A stretch of DNA of 64,000 bases from the NCBI GenBank assembly GCA_024114885.1, contig CP099430.1:124001-188000 (forward strand), written 5' to 3'. Positions within the stretch are counted from its first letter, which is position 1. Each line of letters begins with the position of its first letter. A model generated the notes under the pieces. That model did not search any database. It was not told where the DNA came from and saw only the letters and a list, made by a program, of their open reading frames with translations. A program made the position numbers and the translations under genes. Origin of the DNA: Septoria linicola. Taxonomy: Eukaryota; Ascomycota; Dothideomycetes; Mycosphaerellales; Mycosphaerellaceae. Shown here in pieces: positions 35,326-45,850 of the stretch.

Positions 35326-38300
35326 ACTACTCTATATATTCTTTATTATAAGCTTTCTCTACTACTATATTAATAGCGGCTAAGATAACGTATGTCTCCT
35401 CGCTAAGCTCGTCGTCTACTTTATTAGAAATAACCTTATTATAGAGTCTAGGTTCTTAGATAGCTAGCTCTACCTCTCTAAGCTTCCTATAGGTAATTAT
35501 TAAGTATTCGCCTCTATAATTTGAACTCTAGCTCGATTAAGATACTAGTATAGTATCGTTAAAACTATACCTAATACTCTAGTATAAGTCTCGCTCGCTA
35601 GTATAAACTAGCTTAGCTTCGCTAGTAGCTAGTAAAAGCTTCTTAAGTCGATTATTTTAGCTAAATTTAGCGATATTACTTTCGATAGCTACTACTACGA
35701 GATAGTTATACTATACTTAAGTCTAGCTATAATTAATCCGCCTTAATAGCTCGAGCTACTATTATAGAGAAATACTTTATCTAATTAAGTCTACTATAAA
35801 ATAATTCTTAAAGTAAATTACTTTTATATACGATAACTACTATATAAGGTAGTTAAAGACTTAAATCTCTAGGAGTTTAGAGCTATTAGTAACTATAAAC
35901 GAATACTAGTACTAATCGCTTATCTATCTATACTACTAGTATAGTTTAAAGTATAGTATAGGAGATATAATATAATTATCGTTTTAAAAGATAATTATAG
36001 AATATTCTACTAGATAACCTCTCTAAGTAGAGTTTTCACCTCTAACTACTAAACCTTATATAGAAAGAGTAGTAGAAGCTTAAAAAGCTTATAATCCCTC
36101 TTCCTACTCCTCGTTATTATATAATCTAGAGTCCTTAGTAGGATAGCCTTCCTTTAGCTAGTAATTACTAAAGGTTAGCGTTCGGACTCCTACTTCTACT
36201 AAACCTAGATATAATATACGTGTCGGAGCCTCTACTAAACTCGTACTATCGACTAGAGCTAGTTTCTTAGTACTCTAGCTTTTCCTAGAACTTATTCTAT
36301 AGTATATATATTACTATAGCTATTAAAGCTAGTAAGTATAATAATATAGCTGTCTAGAGTACTAATTAAGCCTTCCTACGAGCTATTATCGTAGTTCTTA
36401 GAAGCTAGGCGTACTCGTCGTACCTATAGCTAGCTAAGTAAGATTAGGCTATTCTCTAGTAAGACTAGGAATAGTATAGTAACTTTTACGCTAAAGGTAT
36501 CGATTAATACCTCTAGATAGTACCTAATAAAAGTAACCTTACCTCTAACTCCTTCTATAGTAATATTACTAAGAGAGGTTATATCGACTTAAAGTTTTTA
36601 AATATATTCGATTAGTATAATTATTAACTTAGCTCTCTTATTAATTAACGACTTATAAGCTATTATTCGAGGTCTATACTTTATAGGCACGTAGATACTT
36701 AGAATAATTTAATAGACGTTATTAAATAATAGAAGGATATTATTAGTCTACTTATAAAGCTTAGAAGTAGGCCTAGGCTTTACTATATTAATCGCTATAG
36801 TAGTAGCCTAGAAGGCCTTAATATTAGTCGCTAAAACAGCTTTTCTTAGCTCCTCTACTACCTTACTAAAGGCTTTAGATAGTAAGGAATATATACTAAT
36901 CTTAGCTCTACTACCTCTATTTATACGCTTCTTTATATAGAGCTTATTAAGTTTCTTATATAGATCTATATCGTTTAGAATATAACCTTATAAGGAATAC
37001 GACGCTTACTCGCTATATAGAATAATCTCTACTAAGCTTAACTAGATCTTAGATTCGAGTATTTTATCTATCTAGAAGATATTAGCGTTATTATTAGCGT
37101 ATATAGCTCGAAGGTAATTATCTATATACTTGGTCTTTAGAGGCTCCTTTACCTTCTTTCGTTTTTAAATATATATAGGAGCGACTAGAACTAGTAGACT
37201 ATTTAGGTAGTCGTATATCTACTTATCCTCGAACTTATCGTTATTTTATTCTTAAGTTTAAGGATCCTCTAACTCTCCTATATCTATAAGGTAAGGAGCT
37301 AGCTAGTTTTTATCTTTAACCTCTTTAATACGAGAGTAACGATAAGCGTAGGTTCTTATAGCTACGGCCTAAGTTATAATCTACTTCTATACTCCTATTA
37401 GCTATTTTTTAACTAGGTAAGAAGAGTTTAGGTTCTACTTTATCTTTATACTATCTCTAGCTACGTAGGCGCCGATTAGATCGTCCTAATCCTTCTAAGT
37501 AATAGAAGCGACTTAGCTAATATTAATAGAACTATTATAGCTAGCTACCTTGTTCGCTACTCTCTACTAGCTTACTCTTAGCGTTAATAACCTAGTTACG
37601 TCTTTAAGGTTAATCTTTCTATAGCGCTACTCTAATACTTCTATTAATACGAATAGCTTTAGTAGTTCCTTATCCTAGTAGTATCGTATCTTTTCTATAC
37701 CTAGACGAGGCGTTCTATAGTATATAATACTAGTCTTTAGGTCTCTATATATTAAGCTCTTAGTCTCGAACTACTTTAGGTATTCGTAGGTTATAGCTAT
37801 ATAGCCTTCGAGCTTATATATCTAATAACCTAAGATCTTTAGAGCGATTACTATATAGGCCTTAATTATTAACCTATTATCTATTATAGCTAAATTAATC
37901 GAAATCTCCTAGCTATAAGTAGGCTCTAGAATATATAGATAGTCGTGATTATAAGACTTCGTCTACTATCCTATCGATAGGCGTAGTAGCTATAGGCCTC
38001 CTTTTTTAAGTCGATAAATCGTAGTAATTACAAGGTCTTATATACTAGTAGTAATATTATCGACACTTACTAGTTTATAGCCTTTATAGACTACCGTTTC
38101 TCTAGTATTAAACTTAGAGTTCAGCCTTAGAGCGGACTTCTTTACTACTTTATATAACTATTAGACGTCTCTACTACCTTCGTTATATACTTCTATTTTA
38201 AAGTCCTTATTACTATTAATCTAACGCTAGGCTATCGATAAGAGTTTACTATAATCTAAGTTATTATTAAGAAGGTCTAATCTAAGATAGGCCTAGAACC

Positions 38301-38700
38301 TCTTACTAAAGCGGAATAGTAGGCCTTATATAAATAGAAGAGTACGAGAGCGCTCGTCTATATACGAAGTAGGTATAGTATTAGAGTAGAGTATAAACTA
38401 CCTTAAGTACTCTAAAAGATTATTATCCTTACTATAGTCGACCTTATAAAGGTTTTCTATATAGTAGCGGTTTCTAAGTATATATATATTATCGTACTTT
38501 TAGTATTCCTTAATAATTAACTTCTTGAACTTAGTATAGTTTCGATTATAGAAACTATTAAGGCGCTAGTATCGTCTATGTTAGATAACTATAACTTAAG
38601 TAAGTAACTTCTCGTAAAGCTATTTATTATTATTAATAAGTAGAATAGTATAGTTTCTATATATAGCTTTAAATCGGTTAATATACTTAGTTACGTTCTC
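35326..38700 (-). pseudogene. Outer Gypsy-2 gag and protease
   Basis: Reverse complement of 25,060-28,400 with high similarity, so the same Gag, protease and start-of-pol spacer as in copy A. The right part continues into leader sequence that copy A lacks. The two copies lie in inverted orientation about 7 kb apart, so this interval and copy A form a very large inverted repeat (arms over 3 kb). Border palindrome at 35972-35998. Confidence 0.75.
35972..35998. repeat. Gypsy-2 border palindrome, gag/pol copy (outer element)
   Basis: ATAATTATCG and AGATAATTAT arms around TTTTAAA. Counterpart of 27721-27747. Confidence 0.75.
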
Positions 38701-39854
38701 TCTATTAAAGAAGAGATTCTAGTCCGAGCTAGGTATTAGCGGAACTTAAGCGACAATTATCTACTAGCTTTAGGTTATATAGATAGTCTCTATAAGTAGC
38801 TAGAACTACGCTATAGATAGTCTACCTTCTAAGTCTAGTCCTTAAAAGATATTAGCGTTAGGGTTAAGGTTATTACCTCTTTAGTCCTTAGCTTCTATAG
38901 ATATATCGTTGTCTAGTAGAGAGAATGAAGTAAAAGTAGGTAGTAGCTTTACTAGTAATCTTCGAATTTACTTATTAAGTTAATAAGATAAGCTACTATC
39001 TAGTATTTTAGACTAGCTAGTAGATACTAATTTACTAATAGAGCTCGTTCGAATATGTTCTAAGAGTATATTATACTCTTCTTAATTAGGTTTTTAAATA
39101 AAATATAGTTATCGTTTAAAATAATAACTAAAATATAAGAGTCTAAATTTTTATTAGCTATTAGAAAGTAAATATTAAACTTTTTATAATACTAGAGCTA
39201 TATTAATTATATCTAATAAGTAAAGGTATGTCGTATCGTATAGTTCGACTATTTATAGTAAGGCGCGTCTTTCTTACTTATTTAGGTAATTCGTTATATA
39301 ACTATAGTAGTATAATATTACGTTAGCCTATACTATATACTAGGTCTAGGGCCTTAGACGTAATTAGTGCCCTTAGCTAAACGATTAGCGTCTAATACTA
39401 TACTAGAGCTTATTCTAAGCGTTCTATATACTAGAGGATACGAGATTACCTAGACGAGTCTAGCCTATCCTATAGCCTCTATACTATCTAAACGAGAGCG
39501 TTTTTACGCTAAACTAGAGTCTAATCGAAGACTATTATAGATATAGAGACTCCGAGTAAATCTCTAATATAGTAAGTCGCCTTACTATCTATATAATAAT
39601 TACCGAATAGATTCGTACTAAGGAGTACTAGAGGTTTATAGCTTTTCTAGATTAGAGCGATATCTATATTCTAGAGGCTTCTACGTTATTATAGTCTTTT
39701 AAGTCGCTACTTACGTAGGCTTCTTTAGGCCTCTTACCTAATATTTATAGTATATTAGTTCTTACTTTAAGGCTATCTTCTACTCTCTACTCTTCTAGTC
39801 CTAGTATAAGAGAGAAGAGATAGCTCTACCTTCGGCTCTATTAATAGATAATAA
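38701..39854 (-). other. Outer Gypsy-2 leader (5' untranslated region)
   Basis: About 1.15 kb between the 5' LTR and gag; no reading frame recognised. Positions 38775-39854 match 1-1079, and 39,490-39,854 match the Gypsy-1 leader. Contains the palindrome at 39106-39130. TTAGGGTTA near 38,857 is an isolated chance match to telomere repeat. Confidence 0.65.
39106..39130. repeat. Gypsy-2 border palindrome, leader copy (outer element)
   Basis: TAGTTATCG and AATAACTA arms around TTTAAAAT. Counterpart of 331-355; stands between LTR and gag. Confidence 0.7.
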
Positions 39855-40119
39855 CTACTATAATACTAACCCTCTAGGTAGGTATAAGAGTAGCTATTAT
39901 AGAACAAGACCTATTCGAATAGTAATAGTCTTATAATACGTTTATTAAATAGTAGTAACGAGCTTAAACTAGTAGTCCTAGGACTAAGAGCTTATACTAG
40001 GACTATAGGACATTAAATTAATTAAGTAGAGTAAATATTACTATCTTAGAAACGAACTACTACCTTAGTTTTATACTAAAGCTACTAAGTATAGTATATA
40101 GGTAGGCCTTTACCTTACT
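39855..40119 (-). repeat. 5' LTR of outer Gypsy-2
   Basis: 265 bp, matching 5437-5701. Followed by AATAT (40120-40124), the right target duplication in the Helitron. Confidence 0.88.
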
Positions 40120-40394
40120 AATATAAATTAGACTACTTATAGATATAGTATTACTAGCGTTATAAAGAGCTATAGTTCGATATTAAGTTAGACTCTAAGA
40201 GCGTCTACTAGTACTACCTCTTATACGATAAGTTTATCGTTACTCTATCTATAGATATACTCTATACTATATCTTATTAGAATAATATAGACCTAGGTAA
40301 TATAGTAGATTTACTACTACTTATAGAGATAGAGTAGATACTTATTACTCTAGTATATATTAGTATATATATAGTTTATATAAAGGGTACTTAG

Positions 40395-40475
40395 GTAAGT
40401 CTCTCTTCTCTATTTCTATTATATAGTAGAGTCTACTCTTTATAATAGAAATCGCTTTAGGACTAATCTTTCTAG
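40395..40475 (+). repeat. Introner-like intron 1 of Helitron RepHel
   Basis: 81-bp intron: donor GTAAGT, branch-like GACTAAT, acceptor TTTCTAG; phase 0. The hairpin is 40412-40452 (arms ATTTCTATTATATAG and CTTTATAATAGAAAT). Splicing joins GT* to *RYKGY, a conserved Helitron block. Confidence 0.85.
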
Positions 40476-40664
40476 TAGCGCTATAAAGGATATATTATAA
40501 CCTTTCTCTAGCGAGTCCTCGACGTCGTAAAACGTCTACTATAGTTACTAGCGTAGTACGATATAGTCCTTATCTAGCTAGTATAGAAAGTAGTCGATCC
40601 TCGCTATAGGCGTATAATAGTATAATTCCGCTAGTAGTTTATAGTACGTAGGTATATTATCTAG

Positions 40665-40724
40665 GTATTTCTATTATAAAGCGTTATCTCTATACTATAA
40701 AGGAAATTAGCTAATATTATATAG
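40665..40724 (+). repeat. Introner-like intron 2
   Basis: 60 bp, donor GTATTT, branch-like GCTAAT, acceptor ATATAG, phase 0. The hairpin arms are ATTTCTATTATAAAG and the decayed ACTATAAAGGAAAT (40667-40706). Splicing joins VRRYII* to T*LNYLI. Confidence 0.8.
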
Positions 40725-40984
40725 ACTTAGCTAAACTATCTTATAATTAACTACCTAGGCTTTTAGGATATTACTATCGATAAGGCGCTCCTTACCTAGC
40801 TTCTATAGAACGATTTAGTTCTCGAAGAGATCTAGATAGTATCGTACTAAGATACTAGCGCCGTAGTCGCTCTAAACTAGTAATAAGAAGAGAAAGTAGG
40901 TAATAAGAGTAATATCGATATAAGTATAGTATTTAATATACGTCCTAAGCGTATAGAAGCTATAAACTTTCGATAAGATACTCC

Positions 40985-41042
40985 TTTCTATTATAAAGTA
41001 GTAAGCCTACTTTATAAATAAAATACTAACCTTGAACTCTAG
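40985..41042 (+). repeat. Introner-like hairpin 3 with acceptor; donor lost
   Basis: Hairpin 40985-41023 (arms TTTCTATTATAAAGTAG and CTACTTTATAAATAAAA), then ACTAAC branch (41025-41030) and acceptor CTCTAG (ends 41042). An expected GT donor just upstream is absent (CGATAAGATA at 40971-40980), so the 5' limit is unclear. The frame resumes at 41043 in phase 1. Confidence 0.65.
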
Positions 41043-42438
41043 TACTTAATCTTAATCCTAACGCGTTCGTTTCTACGATCGATTAGCTACGTCTCGATAT
41101 ACTCTACTATTTATAGTAAGGCTAGTACTAGAAGATCTTCTCTCTCGCGTTCTCTACTCTATTCCCTTATAGTCTCGCCGACTATAACCTTCTAAGGCGT
41201 AATAGCGTCAAGTTTCTTATATAGGTCTAGTATCTAATACGATATTACGATAGTAGATTCGCTCGCTATAAGCGCTTCTACTATACTATATTTAATCTAT
41301 AGATACGTAACTTAAGTAGTAGCTAGGTACGATAGGTACTTAACTATAATAATAATAGTAGGTCTACTACTCTTAGTATTAACGAACTTAGATAAGTATT
41401 ATAAGACGATTCGCTATAGGCCTAGGCTCTAATTAATTACGTTATTAGGTATATCTCTAATATAAAAGGAGTCTAACTATACTAGTATCGCTACTACTAT
41501 AAGCTTCTTAGTATAGTCTACGCTCTTAGTAAGCCTATATTATTCTTTATATTTAGCGCTATAGATATATAATAGGATAGCCTTTAGTATTATATACTAA
41601 ACTACTAGTAGTAGCGATATAGTACTAATTAGGAGCGCTACTAGATTAACTATAAGAACCTACGTAGCTACCTATATATCGCTATATAGTACTTCTACGA
41701 GCGATTTACTTCTTTCTTCTATACTATACTAGTACCTAAGTTTAGTATTAAAGACTTCTAGTTCTATTACGAGTTTTAAGGCTATAGTAGTACCTATGTC
41801 TATAGCTTCGCGTAGTATAATCAAGATACTATCTTCGAGGTATATAGTAATCTTATAAATAAAGAGGCTCGGTATATTTCTATTATAAATAGAGCTTCGC
41901 GCTTTATAACTAAAATCTACTAAGCTACTAAATAGTAATATATTTATAGACCTTTAGAGTAAGTATATCTTTATAGTTAATCTAGAAGCTAACTATTAAC
42001 GCGCTAGGAAGCGTACGCGTAGACCCTATAATATATAGATAGATAAGCTTCGTAATACTCTTAGTAACCTCTTAGATATTGTTAATTATATTTAATAGTA
42101 TATCTATATAGACTCCTATTATTAGGCTCGTAAGAAGAGAGCTCCTCTAGATATACCTAAGTCCTATCGATTCTATTTCTCCTATAATACTAGTCCTACG
42201 CGTATAGATAAGAGTCGTAACCTAAACTACTTTAGCTTCTATACTACTTCTAACGATAGTATAATAAACCTATATAATCCTACTATTACTCTCGCTTAGC
42301 GCGTAAATACTAATATCTCTCTCTATACTATAGTCTACGCTATACTAAACTACGTTACTAAGTATACTACTAAGGACGAGCTAAGTACTAGATTATATTA
42401 AGAGATCGCTATTTAGTTAGCTCTATACTTAACTAAGA
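41043..42438 (+). pseudogene. Helitron Rep (HUH endonuclease) domain exons
   Basis: Rep nicks and joins single strands during rolling-circle transposition. Exon 41043-41871 reads FSLAFSTLFPYSLADYNLLRR, YYDSRFARYKRFYY, ILFFIFSAIDI, RSYLYIAI*YFYERFTSFF, VPKFSIKDF*FYYEF*GYSS and TYVYSF. Those are the Helitron_like_N blocks, with the metal-binding HxH pair as YVY at 41,795-41,803 (CAC to TAC). Exon 41936-42438 gives ANY*RARKRTRRPYN, YRFYFSYN, NPTITLA*RVNTNISLYT and NYVTKYTTKDE (42,351-42,377), holding the catalytic tyrosine motif (Y..KY). The exons join in phase 2. Stops and loss of His abolish function. Confidence 0.9.
41872..41935 (+). repeat. Introner-like intron 4, inside Rep domain
   Basis: 64 bp, donor GTATAT, branch-like CTACTAAG, acceptor AAATAG, phase 2. 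Hairpin arms ATTTCTATTATAAATAGAGC and GCGCTTTATAACTAAAAT (41876-41918). Splicing keeps the Helitron reading (NKEAR to NIFIDL*SKY). Confidence 0.85.
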
Positions 42439-42508
42439 GTAATATAAGTCTACTATTTCTATTACTAATAGAGGAGCCTATATTATAACTAAAATCGCTA
42501 ACCTCTAG
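42439..42508 (+). repeat. Introner-like intron 5 (donor uncertain)
   Basis: Hairpin at about 42457-42496 (TTTCTATTACTAATAG and TATTATAACTAAAA), branch GCTAAC, acceptor CTCTAG ending 42508. Candidate donors GTAATA (42439) or GTCTAC (42448) do not give perfect phase. The next exon starts *PTLSFATKLINY, a conserved Helitron block. Confidence 0.65.
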
Positions 42509-43452
42509 TAGCCTACTCTATCGTTCGCTACTAAGTTAATAAACTATATAATCGTAGAACGAGATTAGTCTACGTAGAAAGTTTCTTATATCCTATTTAG
42601 TATTCTTCTCTACTAAAGTAGCTAGGAGGATATTAGTTTTAACTACTACCTAGAGAGAGAGATTAGGACTATCTTTTAATTAGACAAAGATAGTAATAAA
42701 ACTATAAGATCTGTCCTAGAAAAGTATATATCTCGCTCGTTAGAGTTTACTAATACGCTATTATTTAAGTTCCTAATACTCTATAAATACTTGTCTTAAA
42801 AGGTTATATAGTATATATTTCTATTATAATACGTAGACTACTATTTATAATAGAAATCGCTAATAGCTTATAGCCTAAGACCTTATATAAAACTATATAT
42901 TATATTATATCTACCTCGCTATAAGATAGACTCTTAGGGTAAGGACTACGAGGTATTCTACTATACGAAGATCGTCCTCTATTATCTCTTTCGTTAGTAT
43001 CCGACGTTACTATATAGGTATTATACGATATAGGCTTCTATCTATACTAAGTATATAATAAACTATAAGAATCGCTATAAATTTAACTATATAGACGTCT
43101 ACGTACCTACTACTTAAGTAGATAACTTTAACGAGTTCGGCTTTCTTTTATAGAAAGAGGAAGATATATTTAAAGACGTAATAGTATAGTTCGCTATAGA
43201 GACTATATATCGTAAGCTAGTAGTACGATTCGAAGATCCTAATAACCTTAGTAAGTAGATAGAGGACTAGTAATATAACTAGATATTCTATATAGATAAA
43301 TATAATAAGCGTATATAAGGCTTAAATATCTACGACGAACGCGAATAGTAGAAGTATACTAAGCGATAATATCTCTAAGTGTCACGTATATACTAGTACT
43401 TATAGAGAGTTATTAATCTTTTAGTAGAGGAGTAGCGTATAATCTACTAGTA
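42509..43452 (+). pseudogene. Helitron RepHel central exons
   Basis: Two exons (42509-42810, 42874-43452) linking Rep and helicase. They read SFATKLINYIIVERD*ST*K, DISFNYYLEREIRTIF*LDK, SLEFTNTLLFKFLILYKY, then LPRYKI, GKDYEVFYYTKIVLYYLFR and FNEFGFLL, ending EE*RIIY**. These match the ATKLMNHMIGERDWSAQEVCH, FxRV.ML.HHPFR and PEQRxVYDxI segments of fungal Helitrons. The intron at 42811-42873 joins in phase 2. No catalytic residue lies here. Confidence 0.85.
42811..42873 (+). repeat. Introner-like intron 6
   Basis: 63 bp, donor GTATAT, branch-like GCTAAT, acceptor TTATAG, phase 2. Hairpin arms ATTTCTATTATAATACGTAG and CTACTATTTATAATAGAAAT (42817-42857). Confidence 0.85.
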
Positions 43453-43513
43453 GTAATTATTTCTATTATACTATAACTACTATACTTTATAATAGAAACT
43501 ACTAACGGCCTAG
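43453..43513 (+). repeat. Introner-like intron 7, before helicase domain
   Basis: 61 bp, donor GTAATT, branch CTAAC, acceptor CCTAG, phase 2. Hairpin arms ATTTCTATTATA and TTTATAATAGAAA (43459-43499). Splicing joins E*RIIY* to VINYFRDT, the start of the helicase. Confidence 0.85.
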
Positions 43514-44960
43514 AGTTATAAATTACTTTCGAGATACTAAAGCTAGCTATCTACTATAGTAGATCCTTCTTAATATCGATTGACCTACTAGTACTAGTAA
43601 GTTATTTATTATCTAGGTACTCTTAGTATATTTATAGAATCTCTTATATTAGGAGATTATTATATAATATATACCTACTAGCGCTATATCCTTTAGTATT
43701 AGTAGTAGTACGCTATACTCTCTTCTTAAGCTACTATTTAGTAATTAGCTATTCTAAGCTCTTAAATCTAGCTAACTATACGCTCTCTAATAAAGGCTCT
43801 AGTATATACGATATATAATTATCGATAAAAAGAGTATAGCTAGCCTTACTACCTTTTACGTAGTAGATCTCTAATTAAAGAAAGCGAAGGGTAATAACTA
43901 ACTCTTTAGTAGTCTAAGTATACTACTTTTTAGCGACTTCTAGTAGCTTCCTCCTATTAAAGACAAAGCGCTATTCTATAATATCTAGTAGTATAAACTA
44001 GATAGTCTACTACGCGATAGTATAACTCTCTAGAATATCTTTAGCTACTATAAGTATCGGGCCTTTAATAAAATTATCGTTCTAAGCGTATAGTAGAGAT
44101 AGTACGTAGACTAGTATATACTCTCTACTACTCTATATACCCTCTATAGTTATATAGTATCTTATAAGTATTAAAAGACCCTTTTAACCTACTACTAGGT
44201 ATATCTTTCTATTATAAAGAGTACTACCTACTCTATAACGAAAATACTAACTCGCTAGGCTAATCTCTCTTTTACTAAAATCTACTAGTTTAATATAGTA
44301 ATCTAGATATATAGTACGAATATAGAGGCCGACGTATATAATTACTAGTACTAGAGAGATAATCGCTAGCCTATCTTTAAGATCTATACTTTAAATAGTA
44401 ATACTATCGCTACTAAAGCTAGCTTTAAGGAGGCTAGTAGTCTAGAACTAGAGCTAGATCTTTTAGTTAGCTATAAGTTAATAATACTATAGAATATTTA
44501 GACTAAGCAAGGTATTATTAATAGTACTTAATATCGTCTATACGATATAGTATAGTACGCTAGAGAGGATCCTACTACTAGCTACTACCTCTTTTATCTA
44601 TTAGTATTAGTGCCTATATCCGATTATACTAGCCTATCTATCGATACTTTCGTCTAGCGCGTAGTAGACTACGCTATAGTTCTAATCTTCTATTTATAGT
44701 ATAACTTCTATCGCGAAGAAGAAGTATAGTATCGTATATAATTCCCTATTCGCCTAGTATACGCTATTATAGTATATAAAGCCTAGAGTATAATCGTCTC
44801 GAAGGTAGTTTTAGATCTAGAAACTAGCTACTAGAATACTACGCTTACGTACGTTACTATATCTCGAGTACGAAGGTTAGAAGATCTTATATTCGAGCGC
44901 GTATTTAACTTTAAGTTTATATCTAGTAATAGTAGCGAGACTACTATTATAAGAGACAAA
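43514..44960 (+). pseudogene. Helitron PIF1-like helicase exons
   Basis: 5'-3' DNA helicase of the RepHel protein. The Walker A box reads PTSTSKL at 43,584-43,604 (GPxGTGKS with Gly to Ser and Ser to Leu by RIP, Lys kept), then YIPTSAISFSISSSTLYSLL. Motif II is RYIIIDKKSIASL (DEKS with Glu to Lys, near 43,820), and the motif FSDF**LPPIKDKALF follows (about 43,930-43,975; GDFQQLPPV type). After the intron at 44199-44258 come LLVSYKLIIL, FPIRLVYAIIVYKA*SI (44,742-44,792) and TYVTISRVRRLEDLIFERVF (about 44,845-44,905), the HKSQG and ALSRV motifs. The domain order is complete; stops and motif changes make it inactive. Confidence 0.92.
44199..44258 (+). repeat. Introner-like intron 8, inside helicase domain
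   Basis: 60 bp, donor GTATAT, branch ACTAAC, acceptor GCTAG, phase 0. Hairpin arms TTTCTATTATAAAGAGTA and TACTCTATAACGAAAA (44206-44244). Splicing joins TLLTYY* to ANLSFTKIY, which continues in phase through the helicase (NIEADVYNY). Confidence 0.87.
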
Positions 44961-45403
44961 GACTAGATACGCTATTAGTAAGAGTAACTCCTTCTATATC
45001 TCTACTATAGTTTAAGAAAGTAGCCTACTTTATAGTTACTACCTACCTAGCCTCTTATATAGCTCCGATTCGCGAATAATAACTAATTAAGTTAGAAACG
45101 TCGCTAGCTCGATAAGTCTATAATTTAATAACGTATTCGCGAGCTTAAAGAGAGTCTACTATACTAGTAGAATACTTAATCTACGCTATAATAGAATAGA
45201 TAGGATAGTAATAAGGACCTCGATATTAAATATACTATAGAACGTATTAGATATAATTAGGAGCTAGAAGCTACTCTTATAAATTAACGTACCTACTAGT
45301 AGTTTAAGGAAGTTATACGTCTAGCTAGTTAATAGCTCTAAGAGCTTATAGACGATCCTAAGAACCTACTAATATATAGAGGATTAGGCGATATAACTCT
45401 CTA

Positions 45404-45444
45404 ATTTCTATTATAGTATAAAGACTCTACGTTATAACTAAAAG
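45404..45444 (+). repeat. Introner-type hairpin 9, no clear splice sites
   Basis: Arms ATTTCTATTATAG and GTTATAACTAAAA. I find no good donor or branch site nearby, so it is either a decayed intron or a non-intronic copy. Confidence 0.5.
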
Positions 45445-45445
45445 G

Positions 45446-45495
45446 TAGCTCGAGTAAATCCTTAAATAGATAGCTCGAATAAATCCTTAAATAAG
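45446..45495 (+). repeat. Direct repeat, two 25-bp copies
   Basis: TAGCTCGAGTAAATCCTTAA and TAGCTCGAATAAATCCTTAA in tandem, differing by one transition, between hairpins 9 and 10. Confidence 0.8.
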
Positions 45496-45507
45496 AGAAG
45501 TTTTACC

Positions 45508-45546
45508 TTTCTATTATAAAGTATAGTTACTACTCTATAATAGAAG
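45508..45546 (+). repeat. Introner-type hairpin 10
   Basis: Arms TTTCTATTATAAAGTA and TACTCTATAATAGAAG, 64 bases after hairpin 9. Possible acceptor CTACTAG near 45,562; donor unclear. Confidence 0.55.
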
Positions 45547-45689
45547 ATAGCTACTCTCTACTAGCTTTCTCTATAAGTTCTCCTTCTCTAGAATCTTAGC
45601 TAAAGTTCTATCTATTAGCGTAGCTTTTATAGCTACCTAGAGACCTACCTTAAGCGATATCGTAAGGTCCCTATATACTAGGCTCTATT

Positions 45690-45850
45690 CGATAGTATTA
45701 AGGCTAACCTATCTACTAGCGACAAGAGTAGATAGCTAGAGTTTAATAGTATTAAAGCTTACCTAACTACTAGCGATATAGTAGATAGCGAGAGTTTAAT
45801 AGTATTAAAGCTAACCTAACTACTAGCGATATAGTAGATAGTAAGAGTTT
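45690..45850 (+). repeat. Tandem repeat, three units of 53-54 bp
   Basis: Units share AATAGTATTAAAGCTAACCT and ACTAGCGATATAGTAGATAG, starting near 45,690, 45,741 and 45,794. The first unit is the most diverged. The 53-bp spacing of two units is not a multiple of three. Confidence 0.75.

Larger units (their letters stand above)
5437..40119 (-). mobile_element. Gypsy-2, outer copy, split by nested elements
   Basis: Minus-strand Gypsy LTR retrotransposon that disrupts the Helitron. In element order: 5' LTR 39855-40119, leader and gag/protease 39854-35326, pol 19614-16719, pol tail, third frame and 3' region 10416-5702, 3' LTR 5437-5701. It is interrupted by Copia-I (10417-16713) and by the + strand Gypsy-1/Gypsy-2 block (19615-35325). 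About 500 bp at the start of pol (equivalent to roughly 28,400-28,890 of the + copy) is missing at the 35325 junction. Without its passengers it would be about 12 kb. Confidence 0.8.
40125..40994 (+). pseudogene. Helitron RepHel, N-terminal exons
   Basis: Three exons (40125-40394, 40476-40664, from 40725 to about 40950-40990). They read KLDYL*I*YY*RYKEL, then NNIDLGNIVDLLLLIEIE*, VYISIYIVYIKGT* | *RYKGYIITFL*RVLDVVK, IIV*FR**FIVRRYII* | T*LNYLIINYLGF*DITIDK, matching the conserved fungal Helitron N-terminus (DPG..P..LP.LT.IEEMLIA, RGGQYKYKGHV.NFPQ, F.VRR..V..WL..L...HPGY.DI.ID). The first intron joins in phase 0, and so does the second, which supports the splice sites. The donor of the third intron is damaged, so the exon end is uncertain. 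Confidence 0.8.

Noticed and set aside
5437..40119. A giant host gene cluster or Starship-type cargo region
   Set aside because: All recognisable content is retrotransposon gag/pol; no tyrosine recombinase or cargo gene found.
41959..41990. GTAAGT...CTAATCTAG resembling a mini-intron
   Set aside because: About 30 bp is too short, it has no hairpin, and the unspliced reading (SKYIFIVNLEANY) matches the Helitron protein.
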